NCBI GenBank assembly: GCA_030562195.1
Contig: CM060201.1
Location: forward strand, 30,176,067-30,240,066
Direction of reading: 5' to 3'
Source of the DNA: Nipponacmea schrenckii
Taxonomy: Eukaryota > Mollusca > Gastropoda > Lottiidae
Length of the DNA: 64,000 nt
Both the position numbers and the translations under genes were made by a program. Positions 23,238-35,459 of this stretch are shown in pieces. Within the stretch, counting starts at the first letter, position 1, and each line of letters begins with the position of its first letter. The notes beneath the pieces are model-generated. The model was not told the origin of the DNA. It made no database searches and saw nothing but the letters and a program-made list of their open reading frames with translations.

Positions 23238-26200
23238 ATGAAACTGCTTGGATTATATATATTGATAACAACGTTTCAACAGAGTTACAGTAATGTGTTT
23301 GCAGATTACGGTAAGTGGAATTTTCAATTATAGATATTTAATAAAAGTTTATCAATTAAGTTTCAATTTGTACACATGAATACAGTTTATGCTCATTTTG
23401 GACAGGTTATCGTACGCACATAAGACAAATGGTGTTCATTAATGTGATCTCTACCCCTAAATGTTGCTAAAGAAACACATCTGATAATATTTATATTTGA
23501 AAAATAGTGACAATAAAGTAAACTGATTTTGATACTGAAAAGGATTATAAAGAGGATTATTTTAAAATTGTATGTGCTTCGAAGACACCGATATATTATG
23601 ATTTTCAATCAAGACATCTGTAGTTCCTGCAATTCAAACAAAAACTAAGTGTTTGTTGACGGCACGAATACCGATGTCCTTATGCAATGTAATGCAAGCA
23701 TATCATGTCATGATTGGTATTATCAAATACTTATTTTAAGTGGAATTACACGAACCACCAACGCCTGACTGAAAATTAAAATAGTGGAAATTGATACTAT
23801 CAGTATCCCCGATGCACATAACGAATTTAGAAAATCTCTGTGCAATCTTTTTCATTTTGGTTAAAAAGTGCAAATGATAATTGGCGTGATCTAAATTACA
23901 CAAAATTTTTACTTTTCTTTATTATGCTTTCCTTTTACTGCATTTAACTTTACAAGAGCAGAAAAGTAGGACGTAAAACTTCATTAATTTCATTTCATTT
24001 TGCATGTTACTAAATCACCCTGAAACAATTTTTACGCCCACAGTCAATCACTAAGATGCATGTAGTTCATAACAGAATCATGCCCGCTGGCTAGAAAGGT
24101 GATGTTATTTGTCTCTTGTAGTGAAATATCAACCCTGTGATTTATGATATATAAGTTATACACTTAATTGCCATGTAAACAGCGAACCGTTTGACACCAA
24201 AAGTGCATTAGCATAGTAACTGATAATAACAACAAACATGTTAGATGATTTGCGATTTGCAATTTTGCAAGTTTAGAAAGTATATTAAATATACCCATGT
24301 CAGTCTTTAATTCATGTAAGATCCGCAACACGGTGGTTTAAGTCGGAATTATGTTCTTAGTGGTGTTATCGAAGCAGTTGAATAGAAAATGAACACGGGT
24401 ATTGTCTATTATGTTTTAATGTATCGATAACACCACACCGTACCTAGTCTGTTCGTGGCTTAAGTAGCTGACTCATCACATTAAATGATGCAAAATATCA
24501 AAATTTGCCTTTTCAGGTTATTCGAATCCCGATAGTTTTGAATATTTAGGAGATTATGGTTATGAGTACGGTTATCCAGGTTTTCAATATGACGGTGGTA
24601 CGCATGGAATGTCTGATTCGTCAGTAGAAAATACTGCAGGTGAAAGCATTGAAGTCCCAAAACAATTTACATATCCAGACGCTTCTCGCGAAATAGCTTC
24701 AAATTCACTTCCTGAAGGACCTCATTCTGTCCCTTCTATAAACCAAGATAGTCCTGCTTACGCCCAACAATATCCTGGTGCGTCACAAACACACCACGTC
24801 CCTCAACAGCTACACACTGGACTGAACATAAAACCGTCCACTAACAATGTATATTATGCGAATCAAAATAATCAGCATTATCCCCATGGTCAGATGACTG
24901 AAAATGTCGCCTCACAATTACTATCGCATCAGTTGCCTTCAACGAGTAATCAGAATGCATCCTACTATGTAGACCAGTATGGCTATTACAGACCACTACC
25001 AGTCTCACCCTCATCGCCTTCCTCACAACAAGCACAGGGCATCATATTTGGAGTTGGTTCCGGGGAGCAGACATCATCCCAAGAAGTACAATCACCATCG
25101 ACCCATCCTGCTCAATCTTCAGGAGTAGCTGTTTCCGACTGGGCAAATTACATGAAATATAATCCAAGTTCTATTCCATTTAATGGCCAATATCCCGCGC
25201 AACTACAAAGCTCTTCGGAAATCACAAATACACAACAATTAGGAGATCCGAACTTAAATAGCCAGTCCGAAGAATCGAATTCCCATGAAGTACCAATACA
25301 TGAACCAGCAGTGCCAACTATACAACCTTCAACGACTACCTTCACTTCAAACGAAGGTGGTAGTAATGAAAACAGTAATCAGGAAGGTGGTGGGGAAGAG
25401 GAAGAAGAAGAAGAGGAGGAAGAAGGAGACGGTGAGTGTTTCATTTTTTATTATTTTCAGTTGTGATGTAGTATTTTCTCCAGAAGGCCTCCTATTTTTT
25501 CTACATGGAAATTTAACAATTTATATTGTATGATGCAGACGAATATGTTGTTCTTGTATTTGAGATAGTGGCTACTGCTTTGATCCTTCAATTGTATTAA
25601 ACTTTGTATACATATACATGTTGCTGAGATCTTAAACAAGCTCGGTATATGCAAAATAAGTCTTTCCCCTTAGACATAATACATTAAAATTTGCGATGGA
25701 TTTAATAACAGCTTTGGTCCAAAAATATGAAAATATATTTTGAAATATATTGAAGAGATCTTGTATGATTTTCTATAAACATGTTGTTGCAGTAAAACTT
25801 TTATTCAATTATTCACAAATGTATACAAATTTTAGTTGTATACACTGCCACGTAGATTCGGCTGTGTGGGCCTTTGTCTCTTTAGGTGACCTTTCGTTTA
25901 AATTGAAATAATTACAATAGGATGTTGTCACAAGAACCAACTATTTCATTACAATAAATAAATGTTCACCTTTTTACTAAAGGTGATATCACAACATCTA
26001 AACCAACAACAACTGAACCAACAACAACCACTACAACTACCGAGCCAACAACAACCACTACACCTACCGAGCCAACAACTACAACCACAACTACCGAACC
26101 TACAACTATAAGCACAACTACCGAACCTACAACTACAACCACAACAACCGAACCAACAACAACTACTACAACTACCGAGCCAACATCTAAACCAACAACA

Positions 26201-29200
26201 ACTGAACCAACTACAACCACAACAACCGAACCAACAACAACTACTACAACGACTGAGCCAACAACTACTACCACAACTATCGAACCAACAACTACGACCA
26301 CAATTACCGAGGTACCAACGACAACAACCGTTAAACCAATCTTAATTATAACTGAAGGTTTGAAACCCACAACGAAAATTTTGGCAACTACAACCACGGC
26401 GACCACTCTACCATTCTTTCAACCTCCAAATCTATTTTACCCCTTTCAACAGCCCTTATCTACAAGTAATGAAGGTAGGTCGTCTCGGTGTTCTGGTGTA
26501 TAAATGTGTGTATGCAGCTTTGGAAAACGTATAATGGCTATCAGAAGCCAGATTAAAGTATTCACAATCTTAGAATGGATGTCAATATTAAAGTCTTAAA
26601 CTTGGGCAAAAAGAATTGATCTTATTTTTTAGTTGGACTTACAGGTGCCATATATAACACGATATTATATATGTTATTATAGAAGTAATAATAGAAAACA
26701 ATGCGAAGTATATTTCAAAATGACCTTAGTTTATTGGATTTTATGGCTTTATTGGATTATATTTGAGTATAGTATTAGTCCACTAATTTTGGCCAAATTT
26801 TAAAACAAATACTTCTTTGGTTATCTTAAGAAGTAATTGATCTTTAATCGTTTGTTATTAGATATAAAATTAATATAAAAATACTAGCATTATATGAAAA
26901 GAATTGAATCATTTGGTTTGGAATTTTCAGTTGTATCTTGAATATTGCAGATAGCTCATCAAGTGAAGAATTCAATTTTGATGGCACACTATTTAACAAC
27001 AAACCAGTACACAACTTCGTACCTGAATACACATACGCACCTACTATTATTAAACCCTCTGAGTCTACTAATAGATTTGTGAGTCATCATCCTTCAACAT
27101 CAATGGAAGTAGTAAGTGCTGAAAGCATAGAACAGCAACCTGAAGTTCCAGCTTTACCAATTTACAACCCAAATATCCATCATGCAATAACCAACAATGC
27201 ATTGCCTCCAACAAATGCCAATTCTTTAGACCAGGCTATTATCGATCCGATTGTCCCTCAGACCAACAGTCAAATGACACCAACAATTCGTCCGTTATTG
27301 GTGCCAGGTAGTTCAATGGAAAATGCACATCAGGGTTGGGAACCGGAATCAGTAGAAACATCCATAGTGCAGCGTGACAATCTGCGTAAGTATGATTGAT
27401 AATTAGTGTCAAAGTCTACTTGCGCTTAGTCATTTAGAAAATGACATAACTTTTCCGGGTGCAAAAGGGAGAATAGGTAAGATTGTTTGTATGAACATTA
27501 ATTACTTTTATGAAAATGGCCCAATAACTTTTATTAGTGATTTGAAATATTCGATAGAGAATTTATTCTCCAATCGTGTCGTAGATAGTCAATTTATCAT
27601 CGCAGATTTCTTTTTCAGACATACCAATTACAAACCATGCTACAACTGAAAATATTTCATCAACACACTATTTTACGAATTCTGGGGCAAGTTCAGCAGA
27701 GCATTTCGTCCAAAAACCACTCACGAATTACAATCCATCTAATATGAATTGGAATCAACACATAAATACACCCTACGTGCCAAATTCAGTAGAAAGTGTT
27801 ATCAACACTGGAGAAAAACATACCATTTATCCAGAGATTTCAACGACGGTCAGGTCATCTTCTGAAGAATCTTTTCCATTTCTACCAACATATCCTTATT
27901 TTCCGTCTCAAGCGTCGACTGAAAATAGACCACATATCTCTGAGGTGCCGTCATCTGTGGAACAAATTTCAAGCAACACACACAATTATTTCCAAGTAGG
28001 AAATGTTGACACAAGTTCATCAGAGGAAGTCAGCAACTATGCCGAAAATTTATCAGCATCATCAAGTGAATTACTGTCTGAGCTGTTTGAACAGATAACT
28101 AGTGGATCAAATGAAACTCAAGCGTCATCTGAACAAAGCATCAAAGACAATGGTTCAAGTCAAGTTGAAAATACCAACCCAAATGAGTCTAGTGTAATTT
28201 CTTCCGAGGTAATACCACGTGGAGACTCTAATATTGATTCTGTCGAAAACGTTTCTGTCCGTCCTACATCCGATATTGGTAGTACACAGAGTCAGGAGAG
28301 TATCAGCCAGGGCAGTTCAGAGGAAGATAATGATTCGGAAGAGGAAAATCCAACTACCACAGTTGTGATTACAACTCAGTCTACAACGACAACTAGCACA
28401 ACTCCCACAACTAGCACAACTCAACCCACAAGTAGCACAGCTCTGCCAACAACTACAACAACTCAACAAGCCATTACTCAAGTTACCTCTGTGGTTGACA
28501 GCAACAGTTCCCAGAGCTCCGAGGAAGATAACAACAGGGAAGATGAAAAGACAACTACTACTGAACCAACTACAACAACACAATCAACGACTACAATTAA
28601 ACCAGCAACTACCACAACTCGACAAACAACCCATAGACCTCAACCCACTACTACACAACTTTCATCAGTGGTTGACAGCAACAGTTCCCAAAGCTCCGAA
28701 GAAGATAATGACACAGAAGATGACAAGTCTACGCAAACTTCGTATGTCACAACTACCGAACCAACAACTACAACCACAACTACCGAGACAACAACAACGA
28801 CAACCACAACTACCGAGCCAACAACTACAACCACAACTACCGAACCAACAACTACAACCACAACTACCGAACAAACAACTACAACTACCGAACCAACAAC
28901 TACAACCACAACTACCGAACCAACAACTATAACTACAACTACCGAACCAACAACTACAACCACAACTACCGAGCCAACAACTACAACCACAACTACCGAA
29001 CCAACAACTACGACCACAACTACCGAGCCGTTAACTACAACAAAAACTACCGAGACAACAATTACAACTACAACTACCGAGCCAACAACTACAACCACAA
29101 CTACCGAACCAACAACTACAACCACAACTATCGAACCAACAACTACAACCACAACTGCCGAACCAACAACAACAACCACAACTACCGAACCAACAACTAC

Positions 29201-32200
29201 AACCACAACTACCGAGCCAACAACTACAACCACAACTACCGAACCAACAACTACAACCACAACTGCCGCACCAACAACTGAACCGACTACAACTACACAA
29301 CCAACTACCACATCTACTACAGAACCAACTACTACAAAGGCTATTATCACAACTACTACAACAATCTTAAAACCAACTACTATGCTACCAACCACTCGAC
29401 AGCCAACAACAATTAAGCCAACCACAACAGAATCAACCACATCGGTAGATTCAAGCTCAGAGGAAGATGTTGATACATATACCACAGAAAATCCAGTAGT
29501 TGAAACACCGTCGCCTTCAGGTAATTTTTTTTTTCTAGTTTAACTATCAAATCTTTATTATTCTAAAGATAATCTGATGCCAAAAAGGAGAAAACTTATG
29601 ATAAATTTCCATTCTATGTGATGCGATATAAAATTTTTACTGCTTATATATCTATACATAATATGTACACGTCATAATTTCAGATGCATGTGTTGGCTGT
29701 TTAATTGTGAATGGCGTGGGTTATAAAGAACATCAGTCGGATTGTAGTAAATATGTTCAATGTGTATTTGGTGAAGCTAATGCAGTGAGGGTGTTTATCA
29801 AATCGTGTCCACATGGTTTGTATTGGGATCAGAACAGATTGACTTGTAACCGTCCTCAACAAGTGAAATGTCGAAATGGTAAGAAGGATTCATTGCATTG
29901 GCTTATTAAGGAAGGTTTTTGGCTTGTTTCCCATACGACCCCGTATAGCGTTCAATGTATTGTCTTTTACTCAAATTATCAGTTTTTCATTCTCCATTTA
30001 CAATACATTATAAGATACAATTTGCATCAATGGCCATCAATCCATAAACTTTCTCTCAAATTTTCAATTATTGAACAGACGTTCGTTGTTCCTGCCAATC
30101 TACTAAAATTTGTGTGTTTGATGACGTCACTTCACGATTAGTGTTTTGGACACATATGTTAGCCAGGTTAATATGACAGTTGAAATTTAAATATTAATAT
30201 AAATCATTTTACAGATATTTGTAAATATTCAACTGTTGTCAGCTATAAAGGTGATTTTAGTTGTGGAGCATATTGGGTATGTAAGAAGGGTAAATCTAGT
30301 GGCATGTGTTGTCCGACAGGATACAGTTATAATTCTGTTCAACACAAATGTGTAGTTAACCCTAGATGTACAGACAGCTGTGTTGATACAGCACATTCTA
30401 GTAAGTAAAATTCAATTCCTTACTGCATGCCAGAACCTGTTGAGGGAATAGACTTAAATTACGCCAAATATATTGGCTATGGATCGAGGTGGTTTCAAGT
30501 ACCGTTAAAAGGAATACTACCTCATACGATGAATATTGGTGTCCTAAATACAACAGAATCAATTCCAGTTATTTTCAAAAAGCATTCAGTTTAAGCGATA
30601 TATCGTCTTATATAGGGATTGTATTCTTTAGCCATGGCACCTGGTAAGCCCAACTGAAGAATAAACACCTATTGACCAATTTAGAGACTTGAATGTCCAT
30701 TTTAAGACATAGAACTTCAATTGATAAGTGATCAGTTTTAAATGACAGAAGCATTCTCTCGAGTGATTGGAGTAGGCTATACAGGAAATACTGGAAGAAC
30801 ATTTATCATAAAAAAAATGTTGTGAATTGTTTTTATTATCATATTATTTGCAGGTATTTGTGATAAAAGACCTATTAATGGTGTAGATAACTTCTTTCAT
30901 CAGCTTATACCAGGATTCGGGTGGGTCAAGATGCCTTGTGCCCCGGGTACCAATTACAACATGGACACATGTTCTTGTTCAACCTTCGCTAAACCAGAGC
31001 CAATTCAACCTCAGAAACCAGGTGCGAACTAATATACTACAAGAACAAACATTTTAGTTTAATTATTTCAACAAGAAAACTCTATATGCGGAGCTGAAAA
31101 TTGATTTGATGCTGCATCAAAACGTGATGGGGGATAACCTAAATAAGATTTAAGCCATCCACATTAAAAATATACCTTGAAATAAAAAAAATCCCCCGGC
31201 TTCTGTCGTTTTTTTTTTGCATAGACTGATTGTTTTTGGAATTTGTGATACAATAAAATATTTATACAAATACAAGGTAAAAAAACCTTATAAATAAATT
31301 CAAAATAAATATTTTTTTTTTAGATTGTAAACCATTATTATATCTACCATTTGATTCTGATCTGCGTGACCATTCTGGAAACTATAATTATATTCAAAAT
31401 GATGGTGTCGCAATCCATAATGGTGCAGCTTATTTTAATGGTCATAGTGGTTTAAGAATACCCAGATTTGCTAACATGGATTTCGGCTCTCAATTGCTGA
31501 TAAAGTTTCGCTACAAGAAAGAGACCCAGATTACGAGGAAACAGGCTGTGATATCAAATGGTGATTGCGGTACAAGTGGATCCTTATATATCATTGCTGC
31601 TGATAAATTTACATCTTTTGGTATAAAAACAACGTCACATCGCGCAGCAGCAGTAACAGTCCCATCAGAGGTAACTATTAAAATAGTGTTGACATGGCAA
31701 TGTACAGCAGTGACCCATTATGTTTTTACGGATACAATATCGTAACCCCCCCCCCCCCTTTTGAATACATTACTGACTGCAGCATTCAGAGCCAATTAAT
31801 GTTGATACCTTCCTTTATTTCGCTATGTTTCGGAATAATTCAGAAGAACCTCAACGATATTTGCCGAAATTCCATTAAATCGGAGAAGGTTTTTGTTGTC
31901 AGCTAGTTTAATTCATCAATATGTTCTTTCATAGGAATCAGAATGGAGAGATACTATGTTTTATTTAGATGGTAATTTACTTTCCGGAAGTGTAAATGGC
32001 GACTCGTCACAAACTTTAGCAGGTAAATAGTTTAAAATCCACTATACATAATGGTTTAGCCCTGTTTGGTACATGTACTTGTTTATTTGTAAACAAATTG
32101 TACATTGAAATATTGTATATTACCTTTCGCGGCCAGGTTCTTGATGTAATACATATGTACTTATGTATTTTTATGAGAACTTTGTGTTGTTTTGGGGGTT

Positions 32201-32818
32201 CCCCACGGGCTGAATATGTCATTGTTTATTTGATCTAATTCAGACCCATGCTTTTCACCATAGTGGCACATGTATCTACAGATGGTTTCTTGTTTAAGAT
32301 TCTAATAATTTTGTTATTGAAATAATACTTGAATATATTCTAGGTCCTATTCAACGAAGGAATTGTGCTATACAAATTGGTCGAGGAACAGGTTTTGGTA
32401 ATTTTAAAGGATATATTGATGACGTATGTATACATTACACAAGTCCAAAATTATTCCATATTATTTTTTTTTAAATGTTTATCATATGCATTTGCTGTTC
32501 GATCTTAAAGATTGTTGAAAGGACAGGCTCACCATCTGTTTGACAAATCGTACTTTTTTTTAAAATTTTGTTGTATAAGCTAATCAGTAATAGGGTTTTC
32601 CGTCGATAAATTTCCGCGTTTGAAAATTAAAACTGCTTTTTCTTAAGACTCTGCCATATATAGAAACAGAAGCAAAAGCACGATATATATTTGAAAAGAT
32701 TATGCGACGACCGTTAAAATCCCACTGGAATGACAATACAAAATTTATATACTCTCATTTATGTAATGTTTTTTATTTACAGTTAGAAATATATTTATGT
32801 AAACCAAACAAGAAATAA
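23238..32818 (+). CDS. Pif/BMSP-like secreted chitin-binding and LamG shell-matrix protein, no VWA
   Basis: Twelve exons join in frame: 23238-23310, 24517-25431, 25983-26474, 26951-27385, 27619-29520, 29684-29878, 30215-30400, 30854-31021, 31324-31670, 31935-32022, 32344-32423, 32783-32818. All introns are GT-AG. The product is 1638 residues. Residues 1-20 are a signal peptide (MKLLGLYILITTF). Then come a Tyr/Gly patch, a Pro/Gln/Ser region ending in an acidic run (about 310-329), Thr-rich EPTTTTTTT repeats (about 330-470), a Ser/Glu linker, a long Ser-Ser-Glu-Glu and Thr-rich region (640-1272, about twenty 9-residue repeats), a six-Cys chitin-binding type 2 domain (1273-1337, DCSKYVQCVFGE), two more Cys-rich modules (1338-1455, including CDKRPINGVDNFF and MPCAPGTNYN), and a LamG-like domain (1456-1627, LLYLPFDSDLRDHSG). 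Chitin-binding modules followed by LamG are the C-terminal order of mollusc Pif/BMSP, which bind chitin and carbonate in shell. The usual N-terminal von Willebrand A domain is absent. Exon model firm; role inferred from architecture. Confidence 0.88.
23611..23790. mobile_element. Palindromic MITE, copy 2, in intron 1
   Basis: It starts with 'gacatctgtagttcctgca' and ends with the inverted relative near 23748-23770 ('cgaaccaccaacgcctga'). It is the same family as 22200-22485. It lies inside intron 1 of the Pif-like gene, which also carries a SINE-type tail ('aggacgtaaaacttcatt') at about 23966-24000. Confidence 0.5.
30072..30150. mobile_element. Palindromic MITE fragment in intron 6 of the Pif-like gene
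   Basis: 'cagacgttcgttgttcctgcc' at about 30077 is followed by 'gtttgatgacgtcactt' at about 30116. This is one end plus the TGACGTCA centre of the family described at 22200. The other end is missing or diverged. Confidence 0.45.
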
Positions 32819-33140
32819 ACGTGGATTAATCGTGTTAATGTGTGTAGATGATGTGTACATTGTGTTCAGAAACTGTGTTTATTGTGACTTATTTTTATGA
32901 GGAAATCATAGCTTTCGTTCGTATATTTATAATAATACGGTTGTGTGCAAGTATCCAGACGACATGAATGTTCTATTGTCGTTGTTCCTGCAACTTTATT
33001 AATGTTTATGTAAAAAGAATATAATATTGGAGAGTGTAAGAATATGAAATCCCAAAGAGCTGTATATAAATTGTAGATGTATATATTTTATATTTTTATA
33101 TCATTAAAAATTGTTATATTAATATTATTTGTTTTTAAAT
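32819..33140 (+). other. Probable 3' UTR of the Pif-like gene
   Basis: AT-rich sequence after the stop codon. A candidate poly(A) signal 'attaaa' lies at about 33101, and 'aataaa' overlaps the stop codon at 32814. The true end is not visible. Downstream, at 33209-33228, is a perfect 8-bp stem with a 4-base loop ('cgagggag gtgt ctccctcg'). Confidence 0.4.
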
Positions 33141-33239
33141 TATTGTCTAGGCCCCATATAACACTGTCGAGGATTGATGTCCAAAGATTGCATTTACAAT
33201 CCGCATCTCGAGGGAGGTGTCTCCCTCGTGGAACATAAT

Positions 33240-35090
33240 GATTAATTCAAGAATCTAAAGGCATACTACCTCTAAGAATGAACCTAATATTTAAAACTTA
33301 GACTTAGACTAAAGACATAGTCAAGTGCTTTGAATAAGAATAGAATCTGTATATAACACGATATATCAAACATAGCGTCTTTTAAAATTAATTAATTTAA
33401 TGAATTAGTATTTAATTTTTGGATTTATTGGACTTTGTCATCTAGTTTTGATACAAGGTAAGTCCACTGGGCTCATTTTTTTCACAAGATATTTTATTTT
33501 TTGGATATTCTTAGTAGTAGGTCAAGTATACCTCTCAATCTATAGGGATATCTGAGATATAAAATCCAGTAAGAACATAGAGGTTGATAAGAATGTATAC
33601 TGCAAATATAACTAATATCAATAGTTAATTTTAAGTATTTATGAGTCTGGGATGAATGCCGTTTCCATGCTTACTTACTTTGTTAAATTTATATCATGCG
33701 GTATGGATATATCTATTATGATCATAAATAGAAAAGCCTCTACATGTAACATTGAAACAATGACCATGCTAAAATCTAGGTAGCTTCTGCCAAAGTTATA
33801 AATTATGACATCTTATGTATGCGAATACCTTTGTAAGCAAGTGCTATCGAATTTGCAATGCTCAAAACAGTAGTGAATTGCAGCATTTCGTCTATTGAAC
33901 GGTGGTATTCAGAAACACCAATGTAATCACAATGTCAAGCTGTTACGAACTCGTCTTATACATTGATTGCAATAACCACATTTCCCGTATATGAAATGCA
34001 GCCAAAACAGGAAATAGGAGCTCTCGCCAGAAAGACTGTTGGACATAGTAATCGTATAGACATAATACACACTTTCTGTCATATCGGGACTCAGACATAT
34101 TATATGGAAGTAAAACTACACGTAAGACACGAAATTGATCTTACAAATAAGAAATCAGCCAATCACCTACACCGTCTTTTCCTATCAACGTCATTCCAGG
34201 ATAAGAAAATCAGTGAAGTCGTGTGGAAATAATGATTTATCGTCAATCGAACACATCAAATGGCTAAACTATGCCATCTGAAAGATAATTAATTTCGATA
34301 CTACCTTTACCTGTGGCAGTTTAACAAGTTAATATGGATACTGATTTCTACTAAATAGCGTAAGTAAATTACATTTCTTCCTAAATAGCCAGATTCATAA
34401 TTATGTTATTAATTTTCCATTATCAGTTGTCCGAAGTAACTTTAACTATATATATATATATATAAATTCATCTTGTTTATTCGCGTCGTTAACAATACTA
34501 AGTGCCTAGAATTATATCAACAAACTAATTTGTTTTTGAAAAAGCCATACACATCATTTAGCCAGAAGCATTAAGGAAATATTTTATCAAAACAAAGAGA
34601 GAAGCAGTTGAATAGCGGACGCTATTAAACATTTTGAATATTGACAATGTCCATTCAATTGCGACCTTCCAGTTGTTATAGTGTTCGATGAGTGTTCTGG
34701 AAACCCAGAATTAAAATCGTATAGAAGGTGTGCCCCTCCACTTACTCTAAGGAATCAAGTCTTGACGAATTGACAAAATGGTAAATACAGGATTGGTGAT
34801 TTATTGAAAACGTATATATTGCGAACCAAAAGTTCTATAAGGGGTCCGCATCTCTTTCAAACAATAATAAAAATACAGATGAATATTGCCGCTCGTTGGT
34901 TCAATCAATCAGTTTTCAGTTTTTAAAAGCTTTTCTACATCCATACAACACAATGATACAAAATTTCACATTCGATAATCAGAATTTAATAGATACATAA
35001 GAATGTTAGCAAGGGAAGGTAAAATGGACAGTATGCACAATTTTCCCTATCAAAAACATCGTAAATTACACCTACATCCAGTAACATAGA
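33240..35090. other. No gene seen; short TA microsatellite at 34447
   Basis: No supported gene. A TA run lies at about 34447-34464. An 89-codon open frame at 33963-34232 has no recognisable similarity or splice context. Confidence 0.4.
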
Positions 35091-35097
35091 GATTACA

Positions 35098-35360
35098 AAT
35101 GTTACAAAAGGGGCAGGGTTCGATAACGGCAAAGGTCGAGATGAACTTTCGGACTTTTCAACCAGGTGATGTAGGTCCAAAGGAGAAAAAGCGCCCGGTG
35201 GGCAAAAAACCAAGGGCCCCCCTGTGCACGTATAAAGATCACTCATCATTTTGAAATAGCAAAATAAGGGTAGGTTAATACTCATTGCACCCTGCATTGG
35301 AGTTGTCTGTCTTCATTAGCCCCGGTGCAGAAGAGTATTAAGTAAAACTCATTCATTTTG
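35098..35360 (+). mobile_element. tRNA-derived SINE, diverged copy
   Basis: 'gggttcgataacggcaaagg' resembles a B box with its following sequence. It is followed by 'ttcggacttttcaaccaggtgatgtaggtcc', which aligns with the SINE at 38905-39130. The tail is 'aagtaaaactcattcatttt'. Old and partial. Confidence 0.5.
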
Positions 35361-35459
35361 TTTCATTTGATTTGAATGTAGGGTACTATGGATGGTTGTT
35401 TGGCCAACAATATACCCTAGACATACCAATTGGCATATTCAGACGACACGCAAACTTAG

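Noticed and set aside
25966..29485. Long Val/Gly/Ser- and Cys-rich frames antisense or out of frame to the Thr repeats
   Set aside because: They are shadows of the EPTTTTTTT codon repeat in the Pif-like gene, which has a consistent splice-joined frame.
24517..29520. Von Willebrand A domain expected for a Pif protein
   Set aside because: No MIDAS-type D-x-S-x-S or hydrophobic strand pattern is present in exons 2 to 5; the region is low-complexity throughout.
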